Shown: positions 18,404 through 25,815 of the stretch, one piece after another
Layout of the letters: every line of letters starts with the position of its first letter
How positions within the stretch are numbered: the first letter of the stretch is position 1
NCBI GenBank assembly: GCA_036940085.1
Contig: JALLBK010000636.1
Location: forward strand, 1 to 25,815
Length of the DNA: 25,815 bases
Direction: 5' to 3'
Origin: Discostella pseudostelligera
Taxonomy: Eukaryota; Bacillariophyta; Thalassiosirophyceae; Thalassiosirales; Thalassiosiraceae
Made by a program: the position numbers and the translations under genes
The notes under the pieces: model-generated
What the model saw: the letters and a program-made list of their open reading frames with translations, nothing else
Database searches by the model: none
Told to the model about the DNA's origin: nothing

Positions 18404-20040
18404 TTAGTTGAAACTCAAGAGGAATGCACCCGCCAATGCACCAACAGCCAAAACCATGTCCTTCGCAACGATACAACCGTTGGAGGCCTGCATCCCCTGT
18501 GCCTTCAAGCTAGCCAATTCCAACTTGAGCATACGTATATCCTCAATCATTGGATCCACCTCATCGGCGATATGATCAGCCTCATACAATGCAAAACTCT
18601 GACGTCTCGTCGAGATGACACGATCACCCTGTCCCAATCCAGGTAGCGTATCCTTCTCAAAGACCCAATTGTCACTCTCGGAGGCATCGAGTTCGAGCAT
18701 ATCCAACCCAGCCAACGATAGTTCACGCAATTCGGATATCACAGGGATGAGCCCATAGCGATCGCAAAGATCAATGTAGTCAGGATCAAAGAGTGCAGTG
18801 GCGAATGCTTTGAGGAGGGTGCGACGTGCAGGATTTTGGATGAAAGATAAATCTTTGCGGATGTAGATGTAGGAGACTAGAGAGATGGGCCAGGTGTCTT
18901 CTCCAGGCTGATGTAAGTATGGCAATGCAATGCAATGGATCAACAACAATGGGTGCAAAGCAGTCAAAGCGAGAGTGAGACATAATGGTGCAATGATGAA
19001 AAGAAAGCATGAAAGACAAAAGTGATAGTAAAACGCACCATGTTGTAAAATTCCATTGCCGAAAAGTCCTCATCGGCAGCAAGCGGCACCAAATCCACAT
19101 CCACTGCGGCACGCACCCCGTCCACTCCAGCATCGACACTCGTTAAGAAATTCCCATCTCCATTCTCCACACGAATTTCTGTCAATAATGCCTCATATCC
19201 ATGCTTCGCATCAATATACCCAATGGATCCCTCATTGCTTTGGATACATTCCGCCATTAAATCCGATCCATCGCATTCATTGGTCGATTCATGCCATTCA
19301 ATTGCCGAGCCCACCAACTCGGCAGGCCATCCATCTGGTTGTTCCGCAGTTTGAGGACATTGCGCATACAAGTAATGAGTAATGGCATCCGTCGAACTAG
19401 AGCCTTTGACACGATGTCCTACATAGATAGGATAATCGGATGATACACTCAAACTGGGATTAATTGCCAAAATGTCTGGATGATCCCAAGTGGTGATAGT
19501 GGCTTGAAAGATTTGAGATAATAGACATGCCGTCATATTCAAACCCTGCGATCCGGAAGCAGGCACGCCAGGTAGATTATGAAAGAAAGATACCGCCGAC
19601 AAAACAAATGGCAATTGAACAAATTCAACACCACGGGTTATCCATTCGGACCGATCAGCCGAGTCAATGGGAATATCCCCCGCGCCAAAATCATTGTAAG
19701 CTTGGTAGGTGGTCACTTCGGTACCATTGGCATCCATGATTTCCTTGCCTAGGAATTCAGCAATACCAGTACCACTGCCTACGGCACGGTAGGTGAATCG
19801 CGTGGGGAGTTTGATTTGTTCGGACAATTTGGCCATGATGTGCCAAAAGCATTTGGAGGGGTTGGTGGTGCCGGAGCCATCGAGACTGAGAATGTCATTG
19901 TTGCTGGAGGAAGAAGTTGTGTCAGAGGAAAAGACGGAAGACGACGACGAGTCTTCTTGGGCATTGACGGCCCGTGACGAGGCAAAGGAGAGGAGGATGG
20001 TGCCGCCTAGGAGGAAGGCGGCGATGCGGCGGAAGACCAT
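18404..20040 (-). CDS. PstS-like phosphate-binding protein, membrane anchored (two exons)
   Basis: Exon 1 is 20040-19039 (334 residues) and exon 2 is 18907-18404 (167 residues), 501 in total. Residues 1-27 form a signal peptide (RIAAFLLGGTILLSFASS). The periplasmic-binding-protein fold of the PstS family follows: phosphate-loop motif LDGSGTTNPSKCFW at about 53-66, RAVGSGTGIAEFL at 85-97, DFGAGDIPID at 117-126, and VGHRVKGSSSTDAITHYL at 207-224, each with Ser/Thr and Gly that bind the phosphate in bacterial PstS. Exon 2 resumes with the family strand TWPISLVSYIYIRKDL. A charged helical region and a final hydrophobic segment (VLAVGALAGAFLLSF) suggest C-terminal anchoring. In bacteria the protein feeds an ABC transporter; no permease partner is seen here, so surface phosphate capture or sensing is inference. 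It is divergent from the FolC-like gene. Confidence 0.85.
18908..19038 (-). other. Intron of the PstS-like gene
   Basis: The donor is ATG|GTGCGT at 19038 and the acceptor ACATCAG at 18908; the intron is 131 bp and phase 0. It joins EFYNM to PGEDTWPIS, restoring the PstS-family order. Reading through the donor gives a non-family tail that stops after about two dozen codons. Confidence 0.8.
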
Positions 20041-20485
20041 GGTCGTTGATGTCGATGTTCGTTTGTTGGATTGATGGGAGATGTGAGTGTGAGATGTGTG
20101 AGCTCTTTTGAGGCTTTGTGAGGAGTTGGAGTATTGTACTCCTACTTACTAAATCACAGTGCCATCAAGATGACATCGCAGCAGTACGATAGTTGGCAGC
20201 TGTTTCTTTTTTGGCGCGAGCATGAATTCCGTGGCCATAAGAACTTTCGTCTGTCATGCGATACTTTTCGGAAGATCGTGTGGCCACAAAGTCTTTGGTC
20301 TGTCCTGCGTTCGAAGATCTGGTTGTGAAGTCACAAAATCTTTGGTCTGTCCGTCATGCGAAATGGATCTTTTGCCTCGTCCTGCCATTTCTCTCGTCCG
20401 TCATCCGTCAGCAGCGGCATGCAGAACCAATCTGACTGAAGACGATCTCGGCTCGTAGGTTCCACCCCCCATCCGCTCTACTACT
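20041..20485. promoter_or_regulatory. Divergent promoter with an E2F-like site and a degenerate tandem array
   Basis: This 445-bp spacer lies between the head-to-head PstS-like and FolC-like genes. TTTTTTGGCGCG at 20207-20218 fits the E2F consensus TTTSGCGC. Immediately rightward is the CTTTSGTCTGTC array described separately. No convincing ORF is present; short frames here are spurious. Which gene uses which element cannot be read from the sequence. Confidence 0.5.
20228..20360 (+). repeat. Degenerate tandem array, about 48-bp period, three units
   Basis: The core CTTTCGTCTGTC (20244-20255) or CTTTGGTCTGTC (20293-20304 and 20340-20351) recurs at spacings of 49 and 47 bp. In each unit it is preceded by a GTGGCCAYAA or GAAGTCACAAA stretch and followed by ATGCG or CTGCG, so whole units, not just cores, are related. 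A weaker fourth trace (TCGTCCGTCATCCG) lies near 20394-20407. Confidence 0.7.
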
Positions 20486-22540
20486 ATGAAACTCCCGGTC
20501 TTACTGTTCAGAATATCATCAATACTCTCACCATATCTACTTGCTCTGGTTTTGGTCTCAACTGGCGTACTTTTCGGCGGTGGTGTCATGGCATTCTCTC
20601 GATTTCATCGCCTCCGCACAGTAGCAACATCAAAACCGTCATCCATTTATTTCATCCATCGTAATGGCCACTGCGCAAGGAAAACATCATCCTACAATAA
20701 TATTGCAAGTGGAATCAGACTTAATATCATCAATTCAAGATATCTATCACCGTATTATTCTACGAGATTGTTCTCATCCACCAAAAATTCCATATCGGCA
20801 TCTCCTAGCAGCAACAACATCATGATGCAATCTATTACAACTGACTCCCAACAACAAGCTGGCATCCAACCACAAACAAATCCATCCTTGGGAGCGGATG
20901 AATCAAAATGGTCCAACTACGAACGTCTAGTGCGTAAATTATATCAAACGAATTTATTCAATCCGGTCAAATTGGGGTTGGACAATATGAGGAAGTTACA
21001 TGAGATATTGGGAAGTCCCATGGATCAGGTAAGAAAGAGATGATATTATTGCTGATATTGTCATATTTTACTGGGGGTAGCATATGCCATTGTGTTATTG
21101 TTGTAAATTGACTTTATCTGTGCACGAGGGGAGTCTCTCACGATCGATGTTTGACATGTGAACTTACTAAACACCACCGGCCAACATCAGCCCAACATTT
21201 CAATAATACACATTGCCGGCTCCAACGGCAAGGGATCCGTGGCTCTCAAAACCGCCAACACATTCCAACGAGGCAACTACAAGGTGGGGCTCTTCGTCTC
21301 ACCACACATCTCCTCTTTTCGTGAACGGATCCAAATCAATGGTGTGCCCATATCCGAATCGCAAGTCGAACAATACTTGCAAGAAATATTCGATATTTGT
21401 GAGAAGCACTCTATTCCCGCGACATTCTTTGAGGTAACGACAGCATTGGCATTCCATGTATTTGCCAAGGAGGGAGTGGAGGTGGTGGTATTGGAAACGG
21501 GGTTGGGTGGACGACTTGATGCGACCAATGTCATTAATCGTCCGGCATTGTCAGTCATCACTAGTATAGGATTGGAACATACAAAGATATTGGGAGATAC
21601 CATAGAAGAGATTGCTTTAGAAAAAGGCGGGATAATGAAAGAGAATTGTCAGGTATTGGTGGGGGAAAATGTACCATGGAAAGTAATGCAACAATGTGCC
21701 AAGGAGAAGAATGTATCCGAAATATTCCATTGTGAAGATGTTTTGGGTCCGGAGAATGATGAGGATACTCAATCATCCGCAGCGATGGTAGATTATGATG
21801 CGGAAAATTCAAGGATAGCATCGGCAGCTGTCATATTGGTTCAATTTCATCAGACGCATCAGAGATTAAGGAGTGGCGGACAAGAAGTCAAACTGATTCC
21901 GTCCGACGATATTGCTGAGGGTGTGAAAATACGACCACCTTGCCGCTTCGAGGAAATGGACATTCCCACAACTACTGTCACGTCTTCGGTGGATGGATCC
22001 ATGACAAGCGAGAAGATGGTGAGAGTCATACTCGACGTGGCACATAACCCACAGGCTATGGATTATCTCATTGCCAAGCTCAAAGCCAATTATCCCAACG
22101 ATAATGTACGAATGGTTGTGGGAATGAGTGCGGATAAAGATTTGAAATACTGCACAGATATATTACTGGAATATGTATCGAATAATCCCGAACGAATCCA
22201 TTTGGTGGAAGCATCGCATCCTCGTGCGGCATCGATATCCGCCATACTGAAAGCCAATCTAGCACTTGTTAACTCCCATTATGAAACACGGCGAGTAGAC
22301 GATACCAACCTTGACGATGAACGGGATGAATCATCCGTATCAAAACAAGTTCGTGAGGCTCTTCAACTTGCTGCCGCCAACAATGAAGTAGTAGTGATTT
22401 GTGGTAGTGTATTCATCATGGCAGACGCCCGAGAGGAGGTGGGTATTATCGAGCCGAGGGATAGTGCAGTGATTGCAAAAGTTGCCGGTGCTGGCATGAG
22501 GAATAGTCAGGAAAATTTTGGCACTAGTAAGGGTGGATGA
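20486..22540 (+). CDS. folC: Folylpolyglutamate/dihydrofolate synthase (FolC family), two exons
   Basis: Exons 20486-21028 and 21191-22540 give 630 residues. The enzyme ligates glutamate to dihydropteroate and/or folates with ATP (Mur-ligase fold). Seen: an N-terminal substrate helix region NMRKLHEILGSP at about 167-178, P-loop HIAGSNGKGSV at about 187-197, SPHISSFRERIQING at 218-232, LETGLGGRLDATN at 282-294, GLEHTKILGDTIEEIALEKGGI, and LDVAHNPQAM at 462-471 opening the C-terminal domain. Residues 1-36 form a signal peptide (PYLLALVLVSTGVLFGGGVMA) directly followed by FSRFHRLR and a Ser/Arg/Asn-rich stretch. This resembles the diatom bipartite plastid presequence cleaved before Phe, so plastid location is likely but inferred. 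About 140 residues precede the catalytic part. Whether it acts as DHFS, FPGS or both is not decided by what I can see. Confidence 0.88.
21029..21190 (+). other. Intron of the FolC-like gene
   Basis: Donor CAG|GTAAGA, acceptor ACATCAG, 162 bp, phase 0. It joins SPMDQ to PNISIIHIAG, which restores the usual spacing between the N-terminal helix and the P-loop. It is the longest complete intron in the window. Confidence 0.88.
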
Positions 22541-23129
22541 ATTCTCTACAGAGGTGCACCATCACCGATGAACATCATCCATAACACATGATTCCGACTA
22601 CTCCTAGTGATTCTTCCTATCGATGCCGACGAAGCACTCACATTAAGTTCGACTCATGTCGTGGCGTCGACACCTCCAAAGGTAAATGGTTTGGGTATTG
22701 AATAGTGTCCATAAATTCAATTATTGTTGCCCTTGTTCATATCCTCGTTGCTTGCATCTCCTCTCTCCACGCTCTCTCCCCCCTATCTACCATTGCTTTG
22801 GCTGGGGCGTCGGTAAAAGAATTCGGCGGGAACATGGACTCCAGACAGACGATGCCGGCAGATGTCGGCCCCGTCGACGCCAGACAGACGATGTCAGCTG
22901 TGGTCCGACACCCCTACTTCAGACAGACGATCTCGCTTTTATTGGTATCTATCGATAATAGTTCCTCAGTATGTTCTACGGCTCATTGGACACCAATAAA
23001 AGTAGAGCAAATATTCGAGATGTTGGAGATGGTGCAGCAAGCGACACCATCCGGCCGGTCGCTTCCGCATCGACTTGAGACAACATACTGCAGCAGCAAC
23101 AACAATATCGACATAATAATATCTTCACC
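22541..23129. other. Spacer with a tandem CAGACAGACGAT array and a TTCCCGCC site
   Basis: This 589-bp gap lies between two genes on the plus strand. It contains the 39-bp-period array (listed separately) and GGCGGGAA, the reverse complement of TTCCCGCC, at 22825-22832 just upstream of it. A GTG-initiated open frame crosses the gap, but I regard it as chance. The gap should contain the FolC 3' UTR and the promoter and 5' UTR of the next gene. Confidence 0.45.
22842..22931 (-). repeat. Three CAGACAGACGAT cores at an exact 39-bp spacing
   Basis: CAGACAGACGAT occurs at 22842-22853, 22881-22892 and 22920-22931, so both spacings are 39 bp. Partly similar sequence fills the gaps (GATGTCGGCCCC and GATGTCAGCTGTGG). 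Read on the minus strand each core is ATCGTCTGTCTG, matching the ATCTTTCGTCTGTCTGG copies at 59-77. The listed strand is the one on which the core matches that family. Confidence 0.75.
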
Positions 23130-24097
23130 ATGATCGCATCAACATCCAATCATCAACCAGATTTCTGCATCGGATTGGTCATGCTCTTGGAGGCGGCCGA
23201 GCATTACAACAAGGTTATGGCGACGACGCCTCCTTGCCACACCAAGAAGCGAGGCAGCTTCGTTATCACATCATCGTTGTCTCCGGCGTCGACTTCGAAG
23301 ATCATCTACTCGCCGGCTCCACCCAAGAAGCGATCTTCGAAGCACCGCTCTCCCTTCACTGCTGGCAAGCTATCACCGGTAAAGAAGTCAAGCAATCTCT
23401 TCCACGGTGGAAGCCCCAGTTCATGGAAGCGTTTGGACTTTGGATCGACACTTCAACTCAATTCGATCACCATCGCCACCACCGACGAGCCTAAGCAGGA
23501 TTCATTCAAGCCGGTGCCAAGGGCTGTAGAAGCCGCACGGGCTATCGTACTCTACGCGAACGAAGATGATTATCACATCAACGCTATTCATAACATTGTC
23601 CGTCGCGACATCTGGGAGGGCTTCATCGTCGATGCGAGCGATCCTGCGCTGGTGTGCGAAGAAATCGACGGCACGTCCGATGCAAGGCGCTGTGGACGTC
23701 TCGCTCGCTACGAGGGCACTGTCGGTTTCCGCTGCCGCTTCTGCAAGAACGAGCCGCCCAGTCAACGTGCGGAACGATCGGCTGTGTACCCTCGATCGCT
23801 CGAGAGGATTTATCATGCCAACATTCGTTTCCAACGGGATCATATCGAGTGAGTTGTATCGGGGCCAAATGTATCTTTTCTTTTAGTGCGCAGGACATAC
23901 AACTCATGTTACCATTCATTATTTATCTTTCTAGAATGTGCCGGTTTATTCCGAAGGAAATCAAGGCTGACTATTTGCGCCTCAAGGATACCAAGGGCCT
24001 CACTCGAGGACGGAAGAGGTATTGGGTGTCTTCAGCGGCCCGCGTCGGATTGTGTGATGGGCAGAAGGGTATCGTTCTATCGTCGGGTGCCAAATGA
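23130..24097 (+). CDS. Diatom-type basic protein with CxxC...HxxxC core (two exons)
   Basis: Exons 23130-23848 and 23935-24097 give 293 residues. The N-terminal 130 residues are Ser/Pro/Lys-rich with an NLS-like PPKKRSSKHR at about 64-73. From about 131 a compact domain follows: ARAIVLYANEDDYHINAIH, then RRDIWEGF, RCGRLARYEGTVGFRCRFCK at about 187-206, ERSAVYPRSLERIYHANIRF, RDHIEMCRFIPKEIK across the splice junction, and a C-terminal TRGRKRYWVSSAARVGL block. Cys202, Cys205, His238 and Cys242 could form a zinc site. I recognise the layout as a family common among hypothetical proteins of diatoms, but know no proven function. A nuclear, nucleic-acid-related role is inference from the basic N-terminus and possible zinc site. 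Its neighbour encodes another diatom-expanded family. Confidence 0.8.
23849..23934 (+). other. Intron of the CxxC...HxxxC protein gene
   Basis: Donor CGA|GTGAGT, acceptor TTTCTAG, 86 bp, phase 2. The split codon GA|A is Glu and the join reads DHIE-MCRFIPKE, putting His and Cys in the HxxxC spacing. Unspliced, the frame stops two codons beyond the donor. Confidence 0.85.
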
Positions 24098-24676
24098 ATA
24101 CGAATCTGTTGTTTCCTACTCCTAAATTTGAGCCGATCGAGATGACAACCTGAAGCTCAGTGGATTGGATCCGAGTGTGCTGTAGTCATTATTTGAGGGA
24201 CCAGCGGCGATCACTGAAAGAGTGCATACGATGCGTCTAAATAATTACACATGAAATAAATCAAAGTTCACATATTCAACCGTAGGAGCATCTACCACCC
24301 GTTGCTCGTTCCACAACCTTGATATCCCATCGACGCATCGAGTATCGATGCTTGGAATGGGCCTCAAGAGCATAATATTGAGTTCTTTCAGCCTTTGTCG
24401 CGGATTTGAATTCGGCAAGTCTGCGTAGGAATTCATAAGTTTGGCGGATGTCGCACGTCCGACGGACGCACAAGACACAACAAGAGCAGGAACATCATAC
24501 CGACGTCAGAGGGAGGCACCGGACGGCGGCGGCAGCGGCGGCCGGCGGCGACGATGATGAAGGATGGAAGCTTTGTTCGAGCAAATCACAAATCATCGAC
24601 GAGCCATCAATGAAATACATCGGTGCAGACTCCGGACGACGACTCCGACGACGAAAAGCATTGTTCGAGCACAACG
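24098..24676. other. Spacer with a GGC-rich run and a gene-like minus-strand frame
   Basis: This 579-bp gap upstream of the DUF6824 gene contains a GCGGCGGC-rich run (about 24522-24550) and part of a local duplication. On the minus strand 24473-24276 is open and ends in TGA. Its product has protein-like composition (TYEFLRRLAEFKSATKAER, YSMRRWDIKVVERATGGR) but no ATG at a credible place and no family I recognise. It may be a last exon or relic, or chance. No TTCCCGCC or GTCTGTC element was seen here. Confidence 0.35.
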
Positions 24677-24715
24677 ATGAGCCATCAATCAAACACATCG
24701 GTGCTAGAAGCGGGC
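24573..24715 (+). repeat. Local imperfect duplication around the DUF6824 gene start
   Basis: TTGTTCGAGC at 24573 and 24661 and GAGCCATCAA at 24601 and 24679 start two related blocks, each continuing with AAAYACATCGGTGC. The distance is 88 bp for the first pair and 78 bp for the second, so there was a 10-bp length change between them. The second copy contains the proposed ATG at 24677. Confidence 0.7.
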
Positions 24716-25803
24716 GGTAGGGTCGACCAATACGGAGAGCCGGTCCCATCCCTACCTGCCGACTGTTTCTGCGCGAACTGTTGCATGGTCGATGACGCCA
24801 TGTTCCACAGCACTCCATCGACGGCGGGCAAGACGGTGGATGAATTTTGGGAAATCCTCATGTCGGAAGTCCGCGCTCAGCTCCGTGCCTCCACAGACCC
24901 GAATGTGCGCCACTGCAGAGCTACCGAACTACAATTGCTGGCGAGTTCGGAAGCGGTCAGCGACCCAGAACACAACAACGACTATCCAATGGACCTCGTC
25001 TACCCAATGGATCTCGTAGCCGTCTGTCAACCCGTCCATGAAGCCGCTGTAAAGTATTCGGTAACATCCTTCGTACCAATATCACCAATAGTACGATCCT
25101 CTCGATTCGCAACCCCATCCACAACTTCGACAAGTCTCCAGATGCAATCGTCATTGAATCTTACTGTTGAAGCCAAGATATTGACCTCTCCAGTATTATG
25201 CATCGAGCCATACTCAAGATCCGCAAATGAACTGAGCGCAATCTTGACTGGACAGTGGAACGGTGCCGGTATCCAGGACAGAACTACTAACCCCAAACTC
25301 GTTTCTTCTTCAAACTGCACGACGAATTTACCGGTCAATAATGTAAAGGAACCCAAGCCCGCACGCAAATCCACCAAGAAGTCGCCGAGAACAAAAAAGT
25401 TAGCCAAGCCCAAGTCCATCGCGACGGTGATTCGTCCCTCGAAGTATGATGTCCTCAGCGGTCGTGGTGGTCAGACCAATGTGCACGAAGGGAATGTTTG
25501 GTTTCGGGATGAAGCGCGGAAGCTCCGGGGCGAGTATCGCGGAAGCAATGCTACCCGCGATGATAAGTATCTTCTCTCTCAGGTAAGCTTGTGTTCGCAA
25601 TGCCATGTTTCATCAACCATCATCCATGCAATCGATAACCCAATCGTCTCTCACCCACTCCTCCCATTGTTCATTCCCTGATTCACAAACACAGGAGCTC
25701 GTGAAGAAAGTCAAATCTAATGGTGGTAGATTCTTGGCAAAGGGAGGTGATAACTTGTTCTATGAAATGCATGATCGTGATGCGAGGAAGAAGTGCATCC
25801 AAG
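24677..25803 (+). CDS. DUF6824-domain protein, 3' part beyond the window
   Basis: Exon 1 is 24677-25582 (302 residues), exon 2 is 25695-25803 (36 codons plus one base); the gene continues past the window. The N-terminus has a Cys cluster (CFCANCC at about 30-36) and a doubled YPMDLV at about 103-114. A strongly basic stretch (KPARKSTKKSPRTKKLAKPK at about 227-246) resembles an NLS. The domain begins KYDVLSGRGGQTNVHEGNVW at about 256 and continues through FRDEARKLRGEY, then across the intron KSNGGRFLAKGGDNLFYEM. This GRGG/GN..FR/GGRFL order is that of DUF6824, which is abundant in diatoms and of unknown function, probably nuclear. The frame is open from a GTG at 24623; I chose the first ATG, but an upstream exon is possible. 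Confidence 0.8.
25583..25694 (+). other. Intron 1 of the DUF6824 gene
   Basis: Donor CAG|GTAAGC, acceptor ACACAG, 112 bp, phase 0. It joins LLSQ to ELVKKVKSNGGRFL, which restores the domain. Confidence 0.85.
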
Positions 25804-25815
25804 GTGAGCCAACCG
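25804..25815 (+). other. Start of intron 2 of the DUF6824 gene, truncated by the window
   Basis: CAAG|GTGAGC follows the codons for KKCIQ. The single base left over (G) would begin an Ala codon if the next exon starts with CN, which is what the domain usually shows after this point. Only 12 bases are visible. Confidence 0.6.

Noticed and set aside
18404..22540. Bacterial contamination or recent horizontal transfer, suggested by PstS-like and FolC-like proteins
   Set aside because: Both genes have spliceosomal introns, secretory or plastid-type N-termini and flanks like their neighbours. Ancient bacterial ancestry is still possible.
22842..22931. CRISPR-like array (short repeats at constant spacing)
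   Set aside because: Only three 12-base cores, the gaps are partly similar to each other, no cas genes, and the genes around are eukaryotic with introns.
22705..23133. 142-codon plus-strand frame beginning with a signal-peptide-like stretch
   Set aside because: It starts at GTG, has no in-frame ATG near the start, and runs through the 39-bp array, which stays open because 39 is a multiple of three.
24495..24818. 107-codon minus-strand frame opposite the DUF6824 gene start
   Set aside because: It is antisense to the coding and duplicated sequence, with Ser/Pro/Ala runs derived from the GC-rich repeat, and has no recognisable domain.

Overview
The window looks like nuclear DNA of a diatom, most likely a centric species, although the species cannot be fixed from sequence alone. 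Several things point there. Genes lie densely on both strands with few, short GT-AG introns (about 83-162 bp). Two neighbouring genes at the right end carry domains I know as diatom-expanded families: a DUF6824-type domain and a basic protein with a CxxC...HxxxC core. One gene has an N-terminus resembling the diatom signal-peptide plus A|F plastid-targeting arrangement. Proteins are rich in Ser, Asn and Asp low-complexity inserts. Genes of bacterial type (PstS-like, FolC-like, galactokinase-like) contain eukaryotic introns or extensions, so bacterial contamination is unlikely.

Layout, left to right. A galactokinase-like GHMP kinase (159-2360, +) meets TYW2, the wybutosine tRNA enzyme (2478-4676, -), tail to tail. 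TYW2 shares a 505-bp divergent promoter with a type II membrane sulfotransferase-like protein (5182-6912, +) that has a long acidic tail. A small membrane protein (7095-7520, -) and a very large two-exon Nup188-like nucleoporin (15732 to 7806, -, about 2612 residues) follow. The nucleoporin is divergent from a tryptophan/tyrosine-permease-family transporter (16036-17811, +). That gene faces a spliced, membrane-anchored PstS-like phosphate-binding protein (20040 to 18404, -). The PstS-like gene is divergent from a spliced folylpolyglutamate/dihydrofolate synthase (20486-22540, +). The right end holds the CxxC...HxxxC protein (23130-24097, +) and a DUF6824 protein that runs off the window (24677 onward, +).

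These are independent housekeeping or lineage-specific genes, not an operon. Shared regulation is the most interesting theme. TTCCCGCC or TTTGGCGCG (E2F-like) sites sit in five of the intergenic spacers. A second motif, TCGTCTGTC or TTGGTCTGTC, recurs in four spacers, in three of them as short tandem arrays with periods near 35, 39 and 48 bp. Other points worth checking are an unexplained spliced coding-like fragment just downstream of the PstS-like gene, a predicted plastid presequence on FolC, a Tudor/SH3-like segment near the C-terminus of the Nup188-like protein, a tandem NAGNAG splice acceptor in the same gene, and a 195-bp polypurine coding tract.
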